DNA from: Pseudoalteromonas luteoviolacea NCIMB 1944 | GTDB taxonomy: Bacteria > Pseudomonadota > Gammaproteobacteria > Enterobacterales > Alteromonadaceae | DNA length: 64,000 bases | Assembly (NCBI RefSeq): GCF_001625565.1 | Contig: NZ_AUXS01000032.1 | Location: forward strand, 186,001-250,000 | Reading direction: 5' to 3' | Shown: piece after piece, positions 62,372-64,000 of the stretch | How positions within the stretch are numbered: position 1 is the stretch's first letter | Layout of the letters: every line of letters begins with the position of its first letter | Notes under the pieces: model-generated | What the model was told of the DNA's origin: nothing | Databases searched by the model: none | The model's input: only the letters and a program-made list of their open reading frames with translations | Made by a program: the position numbers and the translations under genes

Positions 62372-62872
62372 TTAATTGAGACACGCCCCACTCTTTCCAC
62401 TTTCAAGTGCAATCGCTTTAGCCGGATTTTCGACTTGATAATACAATGACATGATTTGCCACTGCTGATCCGCTTTGTAGAGTTGAATGCTATTCACACC
62501 AGTAAAATCAGGATTCGTTTGGTCTTTGTTAAAGCGAGTTTCAGCGACACTGTAAACGTGAGAAAACCTATCATAAGTTTGAATCTTGCGGACAATTTCA
62601 CATTCATAAAAACCCTGCTCAGATGTTTTATCCAGTAGCTTTATAAATTCCTGCCCTGTCAGACTCATCAGGCTAGGCATTCCCTTTTTTAAATGCACGC
62701 CAAATACTTTTGCCTCAGGATGAAAGAGCTGTTTCAGTTTGTCTATATCCGGTTTTTTCTGTGGCTCATGTGACATAGCTTGAAATAGTGAATTAACCGC
62801 GCTCTGGGGTGTATCGCTCGCAACACTGCCAAAAGCTAAACAGACTAAAGAAACCATAAATAGAAACCACAT
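62372..62872 (-). CDS. Secreted SnoaL-like (NTF2-fold) protein
   Basis: This 166-residue protein has a signal peptide (MWFLFMVSLVCLAFGSVAS) and an NTF2/SnoaL-like pattern: SAVNSLFQAMS near the start, LKQLFHPEAKVFGV, then VYSVAETRF and QWQIMSLYYQVENP. Such domains include isomerases, small ligand-binding proteins and nuclease-like modules; no catalytic assignment is safe. AAAGGAG precedes the ATG. Monocistronic. Confidence 0.75.
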   Translation of the reverse strand: MWFLFMVSLVCLAFGSVASDTPQSAVNSLFQAMSHEPQKKPDIDKLKQLFHPEAKVFGVHLKKGMPSLMSLTGQEFIKLLDKTSEQGFYECEIVRKIQTYDRFSHVYSVAETRFNKDQTNPDFTGVNSIQLYKADQQWQIMSLYYQVENPAKAIALESGKSGACLN

Positions 62873-63035
62873 GACCTACTCCTTTGTTATAATTGTTTTT
62901 TACACTCGATCCATTGCTAGGCCAAGTCCATCTATATTTACCATTTATGATGCGAGCTTTTCAACTTCCCAAAACGACAGCAAGTATCGACTCCTCCCTC
63001 ACAAGAAGTCGACTGGAATATAACAGTGCTGAGGT

Positions 63036-63797
63036 TTATTCAAAAAGTGACTGGCAACTGCCTTGTGTTTTAATTTGTGTCAGTGTTGCACTCAACCGCT
63101 CATAAATAGCCATATGTGCAAAGTTACCAGTGCTGATCCGCTTAACTCCCAACTCCGTCAACTTGGCCACGCTTGGTAACTCCGGCATCGCCATCACATT
63201 GATAGGTAGTGACGTAGAGCTAGTAACTTTACGTATATCTTGCTCAGCCGTGATACACGGGAAAAACAATCCATCCGCACCAGCCATTTGGTAGCTGCGG
63301 GCTCTCATACAGGCCTCTTCAGCTGCACCTTCAACACCTAGTAGAAATACATCACAGCGAACATTAATAAAAATCTGCACATCGCGTGCTGTTAAGTGCG
63401 CGCAAACTTGTGTTAATAATTCTGAAAACTCATCTTTGTCACATAACCTACGAGAGTCCTCTACCCGGCTATCTTCAATATTGATACCTACCACCCCCAA
63501 CTCAGCAAGTTGCTGAATATGATTGGCAATCACGAGTGGATCGCTGCTAAACCCTGACTCGATATCTACGCTTAGCGGCAGAAGACTTGATGCAGTGATC
63601 CGCTTAACCACAAACAGAAGCTCTTCAAAAGGGATGTTCTCACCATCTTCGTAGCCAAGCACAGCAGCCAGTGCTGCGCTCGATGTACCCATTGCTTGAT
63701 AACCAGCTTGCTCAGCACATTTTGCGCTGGGCGCATCCCAAACATTTGCCAATAGAAGTGGAGTAGCTTGTTGGTGCAGCGAATAAAATTCGTTCAT
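63036..63797 (-). CDS. Isocitrate lyase/phosphoenolpyruvate mutase superfamily protein
   Basis: This 253-residue TIM-barrel protein shows LLANVWDAPSA at the start, the Mg-binding Asp region (VDIESGF), INIEDS and INVRCDVFLLG. It lacks the KKCGH catalytic loop of isocitrate lyase, so it is more like PEP mutase/oxaloacetate hydrolase relatives. The reaction is unknown. AAGGAA precedes the ATG. The gene is divergent from a LysR-type regulator, a common arrangement for a controlled enzyme gene. Confidence 0.85.
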   Translation of the reverse strand: MNEFYSLHQQATPLLLANVWDAPSAKCAEQAGYQAMGTSSAALAAVLGYEDGENIPFEELLFVVKRITASSLLPLSVDIESGFSSDPLVIANHIQQLAELGVVGINIEDSRVEDSRRLCDKDEFSELLTQVCAHLTARDVQIFINVRCDVFLLGVEGAAEEACMRARSYQMAGADGLFFPCITAEQDIRKVTSSTSLPINVMAMPELPSVAKLTELGVKRISTGNFAHMAIYERLSATLTQIKTQGSCQSLFE

Positions 63798-63901
63798 TGT
63801 CGTTCCTTTTTATTATTTGGTTTAGTAATTACGGTTTGTTGCGATACGTGTATTCTTGCAACCACGCAGTAAAAAGACCAACGATGAAAATCGACTTTTA
63901 A

Positions 63902-63918
63902 TATAAGCATTGCTTATA
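63902..63918. promoter_or_regulatory. Palindrome in the PEPM-like / LysR divergent promoter
   Basis: TATAAGCA-T-TGCTTATA is a perfect 17-bp palindrome of the T-N11-A style bound by LysR-type regulators. It lies between the divergent genes, 30 bp before the LysR start. The role is inferred. Confidence 0.6.
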
Positions 63919-63947
63919 ATACAAGGTAGATAATAAGAATAAATTGT

Positions 63948-64000
63948 GTGCGTGTGTTTAAAAATATTAATCTTCTAGTCACTTTCGAATGTGCCGCCAG
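63948..64000 (+). CDS. LysR-family regulator, N-terminal fragment at window edge
   Basis: The last bases encode VRVFKNINLLVTFECAA, the typical start of a LysR-type winged-helix domain (NLLVTFEAAA). GTG codons at 63948 and 63954 are possible starts; I give the earlier. The rest lies outside the window. Divergence from the PEP mutase-like gene and the palindrome between them support the call. Confidence 0.6.
   Translation, partial: MRVFKNINLLVTFECAA

Noticed and set aside
1..64000. CRISPR arrays, insertion sequences, tRNA or rRNA genes, phage genes
   Set aside because: No spaced direct repeats, transposase frames, cloverleaf sequences or phage structural proteins were recognised on either strand.

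Overview
The window looks like a chromosomal segment of a marine gammaproteobacterium of the order Alteromonadales, most likely Pseudoalteromonas or a close relative. The evidence is family composition: FadIJ, BepA, HrpA, a MotY/RNase T pair, DUF3379 behind an ECF sigma factor, and a Caulobacter-type TonB receptor with a halogenase-like protein and SapC. The DNA is moderately AT-rich with short intergenic gaps. The assignment is an inference from gene content, not a database match. I see no rRNA, tRNA, CRISPR, phage or insertion sequence.

Layout. 1-522: the start of a betI-type choline repressor, cut by the window edge, with a perfect operator palindrome at its promoter. 988-6789: a tripartite RND efflux operon (outer-membrane lipoprotein, adaptor, pump). 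7169-9010: a secreted subtilisin/kexin-like protease with a P domain. 9561-12974: the fadIJ beta-oxidation operon behind a FadR-type box. 13267-21420: a long Bat (MoxR/DUF58/VWA/TPR/BatD) operon followed by an ECF sigma factor and a DUF3379 membrane protein. 21531-22397: a Tim44-like membrane protein. 22614-25688: a BaeS/BaeR-like two-component system whose last gene is a glycerate-kinase-like P-loop kinase. 25898-26587: a PilZ protein and a stand-alone receiver. 26673-30554: HrpA helicase. 30634-33076: CBS-pair protein, exported isoaspartyl peptidase and SapC.

33416-44148 is a sugar-related block: halogenase-like flavoprotein, TonB receptor, pgl, zwf, pgi and a divergent LacI-family regulator. 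Three near-identical operators (core TGACAACGCTGTCA) and one weaker copy lie in front of the receptor, in front of pgi and beside the regulator gene. This suggests one regulator couples outer-membrane uptake to glucose-6-phosphate metabolism. 44170-46224 is a cysteine desulfurase-rhodanese fusion with a middle segment resembling a metallo-beta-lactamase fold without its metal ligands.

46378-52956 carries PerM, a TusA-like protein, an unknown protein, BepA, ArsC, WrbA, DUF2069, RatB/RatA and SmpB. 53018-53979 holds a protein made of ten 13-residue DxDGDG repeats and an unknown partner. The rest is FabB (with a FabR-like box), MnmC, MotY, RNase T, a DUF342/FapA protein, two small unknown or NTF2-like proteins, a PEP mutase/isocitrate lyase-family enzyme and the first codons of a LysR regulator.

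Most of the window is conserved chromosomal backbone. The least ordinary items are the desulfurase-rhodanese fusion, the DxDGDG repeat protein, the LacI operator set, and the Arg/His/Pro-rich sensor loop of the BaeS-like kinase with its coupled kinase gene.
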